Shown here: positions 25,411-25,654 of the stretch, one piece after another
How positions within the stretch are numbered: position 1 is the first letter of the stretch
Layout of the letters: each line of letters starts with the position of its first letter
Assembly (NCBI GenBank): GCA_023424865.1
Contig: JAFADM010000024.1
Span: 1 to 25,654 of the forward strand
Direction of reading: 5' to 3'
Length of the DNA stretch: 25,654 nt
From: Bacillota bacterium
GTDB taxonomy: Bacteria; Bacillota_A; Clostridia; DSM-8532
Position numbers and translations under genes: made by a program
Notes under the pieces: generated by a model
Database searches by the model: none
The model's input: the letters and a program-made list of their open reading frames with translations, nothing else
What the model was told of the DNA's origin: nothing

Positions 25411-25508
25411 GCCGTAATAATCCTAAATTCAGTAAAAGTCTTTGGCCGGTAATAATCCTAATCCAAGTAAAAGTCTTTAGCCGGTAATATTCCTTAGCAG
25501 TAATGAGG
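25411..25508. repeat. Degenerate ~35-bp tandem repeat before the TauE gene
   Basis: Copies start at 25411, 25445 and 25480. Each begins GCCG or GCCGG and contains TAATAATCC or TAATATTCC; the first two share GTAAAAGTCTTT. A weaker fourth trace (AGCAGCAAAAATCC) precedes the array at about 25395. No coding function is seen. The 199-base gap between the activase and exporter genes consists mostly of this array. Confidence 0.75.
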
Positions 25509-25564
25509 CCTTTTCTTTGACTTAATGGCTCTGTTAAACTTGAAACGGGAGATAATGACTAGAT

Positions 25565-25654
25565 ATGGAACTTATTATACTTTTTATTGCAATCAGCTTT
25601 GTCGCCTCCAGTGTTGGCTCTATCAGCGGGATAGGGGGAGGTGTGCTGATTAAG
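25565..25654 (+). CDS. TauE/SafE-family sulfite exporter, 3'-partial
   Basis: Only the first 30 codons lie in the window. They encode a hydrophobic segment starting MELIILFIAISFVASSVGS and then the glycine-rich SGIGGGVLIK signature that opens TauE/SafE (DUF81) membrane proteins. This family exports sulfite, sulfoacetate and other anions. GGGAGA 12 bases upstream is a slightly distant ribosome site. The position after a sulfatase and its activase suggests removal of sulfur oxyanions released from substrates, but the family is widespread and the link is only contextual. Confidence 0.8.
   Translation, partial: MELIILFIAISFVASSVGSISGIGGGVLIK

Overview
The window most likely comes from an obligately anaerobic, moderate-G+C Firmicute of the Clostridia type. 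The evidence is strong AGGAGG-type ribosome sites, lipobox lipoproteins, YesM/YesN-type signalling, a class I hexameric glutamate dehydrogenase, and an oxygen-sensitive anaerobic sulfatase-maturating enzyme used in place of the aerobic formylglycine-generating enzyme. No rRNA, tRNA, CRISPR array or intact mobile element was seen.

Layout. (1) 1-821: 3' part of a gene for a GH16 beta-glucanase whose frame is open at the left edge, closed by a very long hairpin. (2) About 930-3160: a visibly AT-rich patch with a small membrane protein, an S33 alpha/beta hydrolase and what looks like a decayed large serine recombinase. (3) 3162-5596: an OmpR-type regulator and its histidine kinase. (4) 5710-9306, minus strand: an S9 oligopeptidase and NADP-type gdhA. 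(5) 9798-10829: an orphan siderophore-type binding lipoprotein with a palindromic promoter region. (6) 11097-12794, minus strand: a sialidase-like BNR propeller fused to an AraC DNA-binding domain. (7) 13462-15192: a GNAT-methyltransferase fusion and a second GNAT. (8) 15252-16329, minus strand: an Xre regulator, a membrane protein and a truncated erythromycin-esterase-like lipoprotein. (9) 16545-25654: a carbohydrate locus with a YesM kinase, ABC binding protein, two permeases, YesN regulator, sulfatase, sulfatase activase and the start of a TauE/SafE exporter.

The last block reads as a sulfated-glycan utilisation module. The kinase (minus strand) and response regulator (minus strand) flank the importer operon (plus strand). 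The importer has no ATPase gene, so it probably shares an MsmX-type ATPase encoded elsewhere. The sulfatase has the C-T-P-A-R active-site signature and no signal peptide, so desulfation is probably cytosolic after import. The adjacent radical-SAM enzyme would convert its cysteine to formylglycine. The TauE/SafE protein may export the released sulfur oxyanion; that last step is inference.

Several intergenic regions carry short, diverging tandem duplications with periods of 10, 30, 43 and about 35 bp. One contains a repeated 13-bp palindrome. This looks like a habit of the genome rather than one repeat family.
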